This document shows positions 7,883 to 14,708 of a DNA stretch of 26,046 nucleotides, piece by piece (positions within the stretch are counted from its first letter, which is position 1; each line of letters begins with the position of its first letter). The position numbers were made by a program, and so were the translations under genes. This DNA comes from Schlegelella_A sp036272325 (GTDB lineage Bacteria; Pseudomonadota; Gammaproteobacteria; Burkholderiales; Burkholderiaceae_C), in contig DATAYY010000141.1 of assembly GCA_036272325.1 (NCBI GenBank), forward strand, positions 1-26,046, given 5' to 3'. The notes under the pieces are model-generated. The model saw only the letters and a program-made list of their open reading frames with translations. It was not told where the DNA came from and ran no database searches.

Positions 7883-8874
7883 CAGCCCTCCAGCGTCTTG
7901 ATCTTGCCCTCGCGGATCGCCTGCTCGGTTTCCTTGATCTTCTTCTGCACCTCGGGCGACGCGTTGCAGACGACCATGCCCGATGCTTGCGGACCCATCG
8001 CCAGGCCGAACGCCTTGTAGCCCGGTTGCCACTTGCCGGCGAGCGCCTGGTCGATCGCGTACTGCAGCATGTAGCCGATGCCGGTGATGCTGTAGCCGAT
8101 GTAGAGCGGATCGGTGCCGCAGCGGTCGGTGTAGCTGCCGATGATGTGGGTGCCTTTCTCCTTCGCCGCCTGCTCCATGCCGCGCAGGCCGAGGTTGAGG
8201 ATGTGATAGTGGATGTCGGCGCCCTGCGCGATCGCCGCCAGCGTCGCTTCCTTCGCCTTGGCGACGTCGTCGAAGTCGCCGGTGAAGTTCTGGAAGTACT
8301 TGATCTTCGGGTTGACCGACATCGCGCCGTTCTTGAACTCGGTGCCGGCGTTGACGATCGGCGGCACCTCGATGCCGCCGATGTAGCTGATGGCGCCGTT
8401 CTTCGAGAGCATGCCGGCGACGACGCCGGCGACGTAGGCGATCTCCGCCTGCTTGACGTCGTAGCCGGCAAAGTTGGCGGGCATCTCGGCGGTCTTGTTG
8501 CCGCCGATCAGCGAGAACTTCACCTTCGGGAAGCGCCGCGCGACCTTCATCTCTGCGGTCTGCACCTGGCCGGCGGCACCGATCACGAGCTGGTTCTTCT
8601 GCGCCAGCGCGGTGAACGCCTGCTCCCAGTCGGCGTTGCTCACGTTTTCGATCAGCTGTACCTTGATCTTGTCGCCGTGCGCCTTCTCCGCAGCGACCAG
8701 GCCGTCGTAGGCCGACTCCATCCAGCCCTTGTCGCTGCGCGAACCGGGCAGCAGCACGCCCACGGTGAGCGGGTCGGCGGCGCTGGCGCTGCCGGAGGCG
8801 AACAGGAGCGGTGCGGCAAGGGCGAGACCGCAAACCGCAAGGGCATGGCGGCGCGGTGAGAAAGTGGCAAGCAT
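7882..8874 (-). CDS. BMP-family ABC substrate-binding protein
   Basis: A 330-residue periplasmic binding protein of the BMP/Med family. Residues 1 to about 33 are a Sec signal peptide (hydrophobic core LAVCGLALAAPLLF, cleavage near ASA-ADP); there is no lipobox in the normal position, so it should be soluble. The mature N-terminus has the family start VGVLLPGSRSDKGWMESAYDG, and the second lobe has ISYIGGIEVPPIVN and GADIHYHI. Characterised relatives bind purine nucleosides, though many environmental members have other ligands. It is the first gene of a six-gene operon and has a strong GGGAGG ribosome-binding site. The protein faces the amidase gene across a 141-bp divergent region. Confidence 0.94.
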   Translation of the reverse strand: MLATFSPRRHALAVCGLALAAPLLFASGSASAADPLTVGVLLPGSRSDKGWMESAYDGLVAAEKAHGDKIKVQLIENVSNADWEQAFTALAQKNQLVIGAAGQVQTAEMKVARRFPKVKFSLIGGNKTAEMPANFAGYDVKQAEIAYVAGVVAGMLSKNGAISYIGGIEVPPIVNAGTEFKNGAMSVNPKIKYFQNFTGDFDDVAKAKEATLAAIAQGADIHYHILNLGLRGMEQAAKEKGTHIIGSYTDRCGTDPLYIGYSITGIGYMLQYAIDQALAGKWQPGYKAFGLAMGPQASGMVVCNASPEVQKKIKETEQAIREGKIKTLEG

Positions 8875-8882
8875 GTCGGGAT

Positions 8883-8888
8883 CCTCCC
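8883..8888 (-). promoter_or_regulatory. Ribosome-binding site of the BMP binding-protein gene
   Basis: GGGAGG on the minus strand, 8 bases before the ATG at 8874. It is strong and ideally spaced, in keeping with high expression of a binding protein relative to the downstream transporter genes. Confidence 0.7.
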
Positions 8889-8920
8889 TGGGTTGCGACG
8901 GCGACTCCGCCGATCGTCGA

Positions 8921-8937
8921 CTCTAAAGCAAGTAGAG
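8921..8937. promoter_or_regulatory. Operator-like dyad CTCTA-N7-TAGAG
   Basis: A perfect 5-bp inverted repeat with a 7-base spacer, in the divergent region between the importer operon and the amidase gene. Size and symmetry suit a helix-turn-helix dimer such as the XRE/cupin regulator of this locus. It directly abuts the next dyad. Confidence 0.35.
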
Positions 8938-8974
8938 GGCCAGTCACGCTACTTGAATGCAGGTCATACTGGCC
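8938..8974. promoter_or_regulatory. Inverted repeat GGCCAGT-N23-ACTGGCC
   Basis: Perfect 7-bp arms (8938-8944 and 8968-8974) separated by 23 bases, in the same divergent region and 42 bases before the amidase ATG. It could be two half-sites about three helical turns apart, allowing one regulator to control both directions, or a leader hairpin in either transcript. Confidence 0.35.
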
Positions 8975-9015
8975 GGCGAATTGCAAGGATCCACCCGGAC
9001 GCAGCGGAATGCACC

Positions 9016-10482
9016 ATGACAAACACGCATAGCGGCACCGGCCGCACCGCCGCGGGGACGCTCGCACCGATTGCGGAGGCCGTCCGCTCCGGGCGGGCGC
9101 GGGCGGAGGCGGTGCTCGAAGACGCCCTGGCACGGATCGCCACGTGCGACGACCGGCTGCATGCGTTCTGCACGGTCGATGCCGCGGGGGCGCGCGCCGC
9201 CGCCCGCGCGATCGACGAGCGCGTCGCTCGCGGCCAGCCGGTGGGCGCGCTCGCCGGCGTTCCGGTCGCGATCAAGGATCTGGTCTGTACCCGCGGTTTG
9301 CGCACGACCTTCGGCTCGCGCCTGTACGCCGACCACGTGCCGGACGAGGACGACGTCGTCGTCGAGCGGCTGCGTGCGGCTGGCGCGGTCATCGTCGGCA
9401 AGACCAATACGTCGGAGTTCGGGTACGGCGCGTTTGGCCACAACGCGCTGTTCGAGACGACGCGCAACCCCTGGAACACCGAGCGCACCTCCGGTGGCTC
9501 GAGCGCCGGCTCGGCGGCTGCCGTCGCCGCCAATCTCGTGCCGCTGGCGATCGGCAGCGACGGCGGCGGCTCGGTGCGCGTGCCGGCGGCGCTCTGCGGC
9601 GTGTTCGGAATCAAGCCGTCGTGGGGACGGGTTCCTGTCTACCCTGGCTGCCGCGACGAACGCCACCCCGGCGTCTCCAGCTGGGAATCGCTCGAGCACA
9701 TCGGGCCCATCACGGCCAACGTCGCCGACGCCGCGCTGGCGCTCTCGGTCCTCGTCGGGCCGACGCCGCGTGACCGCGCGTCGTTGCCCGCGGAGGTGGC
9801 GAGCTGGGCGGTTCGTCCGGCAGAGACGCTGCGGGGTGTGCGTCTCGCCTACAGCGCCGACCTCGGCCACGCGCACGTCGACCGTGAGGTGCGGGAGATC
9901 ACCGCCGCGGCAGCGCGCGGGCTCGCCGACGCGCTCGGCGCAACGCTGGCCGAAGCGCACCCGGCGGCGGGCGATATGGGCGTGCCCTTCGAGGCGATCG
10001 TCGCGCTCGATACGGATCGTGAAGGGCTCAAGCGAATGGCGCGAGCACAAGGCATCGAGCTGGCGGGTTGGCTAGGTCGACTCGTCGCGCGCGATTGGAC
10101 CGCCAACGAGTTCAGCGATGCGCTCATGCAGCGCAAGCGCGTTGCGAACCTGACCTGGCGATTCCTCGAACGCCACGATTTCCTCCTCACCCCGACGACG
10201 GGCAGCCCGGCCTTCGGTCTTGGCCTCGAAGGGCCGGCGACGATTGACGGCGAGGCGGTGGCGGGAACCGCCTGGCTGGCTTTTTCGGCGCTCGGCAACT
10301 TCACGGGCCTGCCGGCCGCGTCGGTGCCGGTGGGCCGCACGCGCGACGGCTTGCCGGTCGGGCTGCAGATCATGGGCCGCCATCTCGACGACCCCGGCGT
10401 GCTCGCGCTCGCCGCCGCTCTCGAACGACTGCATCCACCGCAATACCCGCCGCTGGCGGAGCGACGTCCGTGGGCGAATTGA
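9016..10482 (+). CDS. Amidase-signature family hydrolase
   Basis: A 488-residue enzyme of the amidase signature family, which hydrolyses carbon-nitrogen amide bonds through a Ser-cisSer-Lys triad. The triad is visible: Lys87 in GVPVAIKDLV, Ser162 in TSGGSSAGSA, and the nucleophile Ser186 in GSDGGGSVRVP. There is no signal peptide, so it acts in the cytoplasm on imported substrate. The ATG at 9016 is preferred; the reading frame extends upstream to 8893 but that part overlaps the operator region and has no family similarity. The next gene, allA, overlaps its stop by 13 bases. Relatives linked to HpxZ/AtzH proteins include AtzE-type hydrolases, but general amidases and allophanate hydrolases share these motifs. 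The substrate is unassigned; a ureide or carbamoyl compound is likely from context. Confidence 0.92.
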   Translation: MTNTHSGTGRTAAGTLAPIAEAVRSGRARAEAVLEDALARIATCDDRLHAFCTVDAAGARAAARAIDERVARGQPVGALAGVPVAIKDLVCTRGLRTTFGSRLYADHVPDEDDVVVERLRAAGAVIVGKTNTSEFGYGAFGHNALFETTRNPWNTERTSGGSSAGSAAAVAANLVPLAIGSDGGGSVRVPAALCGVFGIKPSWGRVPVYPGCRDERHPGVSSWESLEHIGPITANVADAALALSVLVGPTPRDRASLPAEVASWAVRPAETLRGVRLAYSADLGHAHVDREVREITAAAARGLADALGATLAEAHPAAGDMGVPFEAIVALDTDREGLKRMARAQGIELAGWLGRLVARDWTANEFSDALMQRKRVANLTWRFLERHDFLLTPTTGSPAFGLGLEGPATIDGEAVAGTAWLAFSALGNFTGLPAASVPVGRTRDGLPVGLQIMGRHLDDPGVLALAAALERLHPPQYPPLAERRPWAN

Positions 10483-11015
10483 GGGCGCGCGACGCCGCGG
10501 GCCGTCGGCTTGTCGCGGTGCCGCTCGATGCCGCGGCGTTTCGCCTGTTCGGCGATGTCATCGATCGGCGCAGCGCATCGTCCATGACGTACCCGATCAA
10601 CGGCGGCAGTGCGCTACGGCTGCACGACCTCGCACGCATCGATGCATCGACACGAGGAGGCCATCCCGCGATCAGCATCGTCCGCGCCTCGCCGCAGCCA
10701 CTGCCGTTTCGCCTCGAGTGCATGGAGCGGCATCGCCGCGGCAGCCAGGCGTTCATCCCGCTCACGGCCGCGCGTTGGATCATCGTGGTGGCGCCGCCGG
10801 GCCGCGCACCGCGACCCGATCGGCTGCAGGCCTTCGTCGCTTCGGCGGAGCAGGGCGTGAATTACGCGCGCGGCACGTGGCACCACCCGCTGCTCGCGAT
10901 CGATCGCGCCGCCGAGTTCCTGGTGGTCGATCGAGTCAGCGATGACGGCGAAGAGGACTGCGATATGTGCGACATGAGCGGACTCGGAACCTGGCTCGCG
11001 CGCTGCACTTCGTGA
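10470..11015 (+). CDS. allA: Ureidoglycolate lyase
   Basis: A 181-residue member of the AllA family, which splits ureidoglycolate into glyoxylate and urea, the last step of allantoin breakdown. The cupin-like fold is marked by FGDVID (27-32), ERHRRGSQAFIPL (86-98) and the active-site segment AEQGVNYARGTWHHPLL (126-142), with the final strand EFLVVDR (149-155). These line up closely with the Escherichia coli protein as I recall it. The start is GTG at 10470, inside the end of the amidase gene, with GGAG 8 bases upstream; the overlap implies coupling. The C-terminal tail after about residue 157 is acidic and Cys-containing. No allantoinase or allantoicase is nearby, so the source of ureidoglycolate must lie elsewhere or be the amidase reaction. 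Confidence 0.92.
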   Translation: MGELRARDAAGRRLVAVPLDAAAFRLFGDVIDRRSASSMTYPINGGSALRLHDLARIDASTRGGHPAISIVRASPQPLPFRLECMERHRRGSQAFIPLTAARWIIVVAPPGRAPRPDRLQAFVASAEQGVNYARGTWHHPLLAIDRAAEFLVVDRVSDDGEEDCDMCDMSGLGTWLARCTS

Positions 11016-11099
11016 CCTTCCGCACCCCGCATCTTGCTGATCGCCCGTCAGGCACCTATCGCTAGCTTGGTCAAGCGGATGAAGGTCGCCGCCTGACAG

Positions 11100-11354
11100 A
11101 TGGGTCCGCCTCGCGACCTGCGAGTCTTCGTCAATTGCCCTTTCGACGACAGCTACCTGCCGATCGCATGGCGCATGGAGATCGCAAAGGAGCTCCTTCG
11201 CAGCGATGACCTGCCGATTTCCCAAGTCGCCGAGCGCGTCGGGTACGGTCCCACAAGTACCTTCAGCGTTGTATTGAGCAGGCACGCCGGCCAGCCGCCA
11301 GGCCGATACGCACGTGCAGGCGCTAGACACGGCAGATTCACGCCGATCGCCTAA
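11100..11354 (+). pseudogene. Chimeric gene fossil: start of one protein fused to the C-terminal end of an AraC regulator
   Basis: The 84-codon frame joins two unrelated pieces. Residues about 7-22 (LRVFVNCPFDDSYLPI) look like the opening strand of a family of nucleotide-binding, TIR-like proteins that begin with (V/I)F(V/I)NCPFD. From about Trp24 (11169) to about residue 72, the sequence is the second helix-turn-helix of an AraC regulator: WRMEIAKELLRSDDLPISQ, VAERVGYGPTSTFS, then GQPPGRYAR. The AraC part lacks the first helix-turn-helix and the whole ligand domain, so it cannot be functional. A deletion that fused two genes is the simplest account. The stretch 11016-11099 before it holds nothing I recognise. 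Confidence 0.6.
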
Positions 11355-12231
11355 GCCAATCGATAAATGACCGTCCCGCCGGCCCCGGCGGCGCATGTCT
11401 GCGGTGAACAGCATGCAGTGGAAGCACTTGGCTGCGAGCCGATGCGCCTTCGACGCGGATCTTCACCAGCGTCCTATCGCGGAGGTCCCTTTCAACCATG
11501 TGCAGAGGCATCTGACCCCATCCAAAGCCTGCCTTCAGAAACGCATGCTTTGCGCCCAAGTCGGCAAGCCGCCAAGTCTTCGGCGACAGGACTCCGAAAT
11601 TCTTTCCTTCCGACAGCGACGTGGGATCGGTCAGAACCAATTGAACGTGGCGAGCTATCTCGGCCTTGCTCACCACGCCACGATGGCTTGCCAGCGGATG
11701 GATCGGAGCGACAACGCTGACGAAAGCGATGTCAAGCAGCGGTTGCGACTGAATCCCATCCGGGATGGTCGGCAGTGTCCCGACAACTCCGAGGCGGCAA
11801 GTTCCGTCGAGCACCTGCTGTATCACGCCGCCCAGAGCTCGCACATGGAGACGAAGGGGCGTGTGCGGAAACTTGATGCGGAACAAACCGACCGCTTTCG
11901 TCAGAGAAGCAATCGGATAGACGACGTCGATCACGACGGACAGCTCGGGCTCGAGCCCCTCGCGCATCGTCCGGGCGCGAGCCTTGAAGCTGTCGATGTC
12001 GTCGGCGATTTCGCGTGCGGCCGGGAGCAGCGCGTGTCCCTCGGCCGTCAGCCTGGGATAGCGGGCACTCCGGTTGAATAGCTTCACGCCGATCTGCCGC
12101 TCGAGATTGGCGAGCGTCTGGCTCACGACCGATTGCGCGCGCTTCAGGCTCCGTCCGGCGGCAGAAAAGCTTCCCTGCTCGGCCGCGGCAATGAACGTTC
12201 GCAGCTGATCGATCGTGAGTGCGTCGAGCAT
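11338..12231 (-). CDS. LysR-family transcriptional regulator
   Basis: A 297-residue LysR-type regulator of standard length. Residues 1-60 form the winged helix-turn-helix (IDQLRTFIAAAEQGSFSAAG, then AQSVVSQTLANLERQIG and LFNRSARYPRLTAEG). Residues about 90-290 are the periplasmic-binding-like effector domain that senses a small molecule. The ATG at 12231 is the natural family start. It is divergent from the isochorismatase-reductase-SDR operon with 108 bp between the start codons, the classical arrangement for a LysR protein that activates its neighbour and represses itself. Two dyads in that interval are candidate binding sites. Its 3' end overlaps the fossil reading frame by 17 bases. Confidence 0.93.
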   Translation of the reverse strand: MLDALTIDQLRTFIAAAEQGSFSAAGRSLKRAQSVVSQTLANLERQIGVKLFNRSARYPRLTAEGHALLPAAREIADDIDSFKARARTMREGLEPELSVVIDVVYPIASLTKAVGLFRIKFPHTPLRLHVRALGGVIQQVLDGTCRLGVVGTLPTIPDGIQSQPLLDIAFVSVVAPIHPLASHRGVVSKAEIARHVQLVLTDPTSLSEGKNFGVLSPKTWRLADLGAKHAFLKAGFGWGQMPLHMVERDLRDRTLVKIRVEGASARSQVLPLHAVHRRHAPPGPAGRSFIDWLRRSA

Positions 12232-12251
12232 CTATCGTTCGGAGCGATGGG

Positions 12252-12267
12252 ATATATCGAAATATAT
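12252..12267. promoter_or_regulatory. AT-rich dyad ATATAT-N4-ATATAT in the LysR divergent region
   Basis: Two exact ATATAT half-sites flank CGAA, giving a 16-bp symmetric AT-rich site 20 bases upstream of lysR and 73 bases upstream of the hydrolase start. It could be the LysR recognition site or a promoter -10 region; it does not match T-N11-A exactly. Confidence 0.4.
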
Positions 12268-12270
12268 AGG

Positions 12271-12281
12271 CTTCTCAGAAG
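12271..12281. promoter_or_regulatory. Perfect palindrome CTTCT-C-AGAAG in the LysR divergent region
   Basis: An 11-bp perfect palindrome three bases after the ATATAT dyad, so the two form a compound site. LysR proteins often use a recognition site plus an adjacent activation site, which this pairing resembles. Confidence 0.35.
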
Positions 12282-12339
12282 AGGGGCGACAGGGCAGAGT
12301 CGAGGGATTCGTGCAACCAGAACCGAGGAACCCGCACCG

Positions 12340-13002
12340 ATGGACAACCCCCTAGTCAAGGCCGGACTCGGCGCCCTGTTGACGCCCGATAACTGCGTCC
12401 TGTTGCTGATCGACCATCAGCCCTTCCAGTTCGCTGGACTGCGCAGCCACGACACCCAGATGATCGTCAACAACGTGGTCGGCCTGGCGAAGGCGGCGAA
12501 AGTGTTCAAGGTGCCGACGCTCTTCACGACCGTCGTCGAGGATCGCGGCGGCCGCCTGCTCGAGCCGCTGCAGGCCGTGTTCCCTGAGCAGACGCCGATC
12601 GACCGCACCTTCATCAACACCTGGGAAGACAATCGCGTCGTCGAATGGGTGAAGAAGACCGGACGGCGCAAGATCGTCATGGCGGCCTTGTGGACGGAAA
12701 TCTGCCTCGCCATGCCGACTATCCATGCGCTCGGCGACGGCTACGAGGTCTACATCGTCACCGACGCTTCGGGCGGCGTGAGTCTCGAGGCCCACGAGAT
12801 GGCGGTCCAGCGGATGATCCAGGCTGGCGCCGTGCCGATCACCTGGACCGTGTTCGGCTCCGAGCTGCAGCGCGACTGGGCCCGAACGGCGACGGTGCCG
12901 GGCATGGCGGAGACGATCTTCGATCACATGGGCAATGTCGGCACCAGCCTACGCTGGGAGCAGCAACTGCTCGCCTCGGCGGGCAAGGGCGGTGCAGCAT
13001 GA
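12340..13002 (+). CDS. Isochorismatase-fold hydrolase, YcaC-like
   Basis: A 220-residue cysteine hydrolase of the isochorismatase superfamily, closest in pattern to the YcaC branch. Asp25 in LLLIDHQ and Cys122 in ALWTEICLA are the catalytic Asp and Cys. The usual third position falls in IDRTFINTWED (about 88-97), where Arg takes the place of Lys, as I recall for YcaC. Later landmarks are IVTDASGGVS (139-148) and a C-terminal GSELQRDWAR (173-182). The ATG at 12340 has GAGGAA 9 bases upstream; the longer in-frame extension overlaps lysR and is not real. It is the first gene of a three-gene operon controlled by the divergent LysR. The substrate is unknown; this branch includes amide hydrolases of nitrogen compounds. 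Confidence 0.92.
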   Translation: MDNPLVKAGLGALLTPDNCVLLLIDHQPFQFAGLRSHDTQMIVNNVVGLAKAAKVFKVPTLFTTVVEDRGGRLLEPLQAVFPEQTPIDRTFINTWEDNRVVEWVKKTGRRKIVMAALWTEICLAMPTIHALGDGYEVYIVTDASGGVSLEAHEMAVQRMIQAGAVPITWTVFGSELQRDWARTATVPGMAETIFDHMGNVGTSLRWEQQLLASAGKGGAA

Positions 13003-13595
13003 AGGTCGGCATCATCGGTACCGGCTCGATCGGCAGCGCCTTTGCCGCGCATCTGGCGCGCGCCGGGCATGAGCTGCTCTTGAGCAACAGCCGAGGCGGC
13101 GACTCGCTCGCCGCGCTGATCCGGTCTCTCGGCCCGAAGTCTCAGGCGGTGGCGCGGGACGTCGCGGCCGAGGCGGAGCTCGTCGTCCTTGCCGTCCCAT
13201 GGGATCGCGTTCCGTCGGCGCTCGACGGTCTGCCTCCATGGAACGGGCGCATCCTGATTGATGCCACCAACCCCGTCGAGCCCGGCTTCCGGCTGGCCGA
13301 ACTGGGCGGCCGCGCATCGACCGAAGTGGTGCAGTCGCTCGCGCCCGGAGCGCGCGTCGTGAAGGCCGGCAACACGCTGCTTGCGGCAGTGCTGGCGCGC
13401 GATCCGAAACAAGCCGGCGGGCGCCGGGTTCTGTTCGTCTGCGGCGACGACGTGGAAGCAAAGGCGACCGTCGTCCAGGTGCTGGGTGAGCTCGGCTTCG
13501 CAACCGTCGACCTCGGCACGCTGGCGAGCGGCGCGCGATTGCAGCAGTTTCCCGGTGGGCCGCTGCCGACGCTCGATCTCATCAAGCTGGGTTGA
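12999..13595 (+). CDS. NADPH-dependent F420 reductase-type oxidoreductase
   Basis: A 198-residue Rossmann-fold protein of the NADP oxidoreductase, coenzyme F420-dependent family. The dinucleotide motif is GTGSIGSAFA (7-16), followed by LLSNSRGG (26-33), whose Ser/Arg would hold the 2'-phosphate of NADP. VVLAVPWD and LIDATNPVEP are the next core strands. Bacterial members are often annotated from the archaeal F420 enzyme but occur in organisms without F420, so the true redox partner is uncertain. Its ATG overlaps the TGA of the preceding hydrolase (ATGA), and its own stop overlaps a possible start of the SDR gene. The arrangement suggests these three enzymes act on one pathway. Confidence 0.9.
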   Translation: MKVGIIGTGSIGSAFAAHLARAGHELLLSNSRGGDSLAALIRSLGPKSQAVARDVAAEAELVVLAVPWDRVPSALDGLPPWNGRILIDATNPVEPGFRLAELGGRASTEVVQSLAPGARVVKAGNTLLAAVLARDPKQAGGRRVLFVCGDDVEAKATVVQVLGELGFATVDLGTLASGARLQQFPGGPLPTLDLIKLG

Positions 13596-13612
13596 GGCGG
13601 GAGCACGTCGGC

Positions 13613-14389
13613 GTGCGCGACTTCGAGGGTGCGGTGGTCGTTGTCACCGGTGCAAGTTCGGGCATCGGACGGGCGGCAACGCTCGAATTCGCCAGGCGGG
13701 GTGCACTCGTCTATGGTGCCGGCCTCGATCCGCACGCATTGGCCGAGACGGAGGCGCTCGTCGCGAGCGCCGGCGACAAGGCGAAGCTGTTGCGCGTCGA
13801 CGTCTCCGTGGAGGCCGAAGTGGCGGCCTTCCTAGAACGCGTGACGAGCGAAGCGGGGCGCCTGGATGCAGCGTTCAACAACGCCGGGATCACAGGCGGC
13901 ACGCACCGGATCGAGGATTATCCGGGCGAGGAATTCGAGCGGGTGCTGCAGGTCAATCTGCTCAGCGTTTTCTACTGCATGAAGTACGAGCTGCCCCTGA
14001 TGGTCGGACGCGGCCGACCAGCGGCCATCTGCAACACCGCCTCCGTGGCAGCTGTCACCGGCCCGGGGGGCATGTGCGCATACGCGGCGTCGAAGCACGG
14101 CGTGCACGGCCTGACGCGGGTGGCGGCGATGGAGAACGCAGCTCGCGGCATCCGCGTCAACACGCTGGCGCCTGGCTGGACCGAGACGCCGATGGTCGTC
14201 GCGAACAGCGCGCAAAACCCGGCATTCGCCAGGCTCGCGGCCGCGGCCATACCCGCGAAGCGGGGTGGCAGTCCGGAGGAGGTTGCGTCGGCAGCGGTCT
14301 GGCTTTGTTCAAGCCAATCGAGCTACGTGTTCGGCCAGATGTTGGTGGTTGACGGCGGCATGACGATCGGGGGGTTCGAGCCGGCCTGA
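13613..14389 (+). CDS. Short-chain dehydrogenase/reductase (SDR)
   Basis: A classical SDR of 258 residues. The cofactor motif is TGASSGIG (12-19), then NNAG (89-92), Asn115, and the catalytic set Ser144, Tyr157 and Lys161 (TASVAAV and YAASKHG). PGWTETP follows the active site and VVDGGM closes the fold. The start chosen is GTG at 13613, preceded by GGGAG at a 9-base spacing. A TTG at 13592 overlapping the previous stop would add seven residues and cannot be excluded. It oxidises an alcohol or reduces a ketone with NAD(P)H; the substrate cannot be told. It is the last gene of the LysR-linked operon. Confidence 0.92.
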   Translation: MRDFEGAVVVVTGASSGIGRAATLEFARRGALVYGAGLDPHALAETEALVASAGDKAKLLRVDVSVEAEVAAFLERVTSEAGRLDAAFNNAGITGGTHRIEDYPGEEFERVLQVNLLSVFYCMKYELPLMVGRGRPAAICNTASVAAVTGPGGMCAYAASKHGVHGLTRVAAMENAARGIRVNTLAPGWTETPMVVANSAQNPAFARLAAAAIPAKRGGSPEEVASAAVWLCSSQSSYVFGQMLVVDGGMTIGGFEPA

Positions 14390-14708
14390 GGATCTCGGGG
14401 CGTCATAGATGGCCAGGGTAGCGATGGAACGAGACGCGAGTGGCCATGAGACACAAATGCCACGACGGCGGGCTGGCGGTTGCTACGATTTCGGCGACGA
14501 ACTTGGTTCGCGGCGTCGGTGAAGTCGGGCGACCAGTGCGCGATGTTGAAGAGTCCCGCCATCGCGGGGCCGACTTTGCTGGCGATTCATGTCGCCGATC
14601 AGGTTCGGCACGCCGATCGTCCGTCCGAGGGGCGACCAGCATAGGCGGTCTGATATGTTCAGACATGGGCGACAAGACGGCGTCGCCGTCACGTGCTGAA
14701 CCTAGGCT
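14390..14708. other. Non-coding interval between SDR and hydroxylase genes
   Basis: About 320 bases between convergent genes. Several short frames cross it, but none has recognisable motifs. The only distinct structure is a 17-bp dyad at 14648-14664. No intrinsic terminator with a T-run is visible for either flanking gene. Confidence 0.5.
14648..14664. promoter_or_regulatory. Dyad GTCTGA-TATGT-TCAGAC
   Basis: Perfect 6-bp arms with a 5-base AT-rich centre, 45 bases beyond the hydroxylase stop. It resembles a TetR/XRE-size operator more than a terminator, since no T-run follows. It may be an orphan site left from a lost regulator gene. Confidence 0.3.

Noticed and set aside
5175..8471. A 1098-codon minus-strand frame running through the permease, ATPase and binding-protein genes
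   Set aside because: Only its last 359 codons are a real permease. The rest is Arg/Ser/Ala-rich out-of-frame translation of other genes, kept open by high G+C.
6251..9133. A 960-codon minus-strand frame that would extend the ATPase upstream
   Set aside because: The ATPase family starts at 7882, overlapping the binding-protein stop; the upstream part is a shadow of the binding-protein gene.
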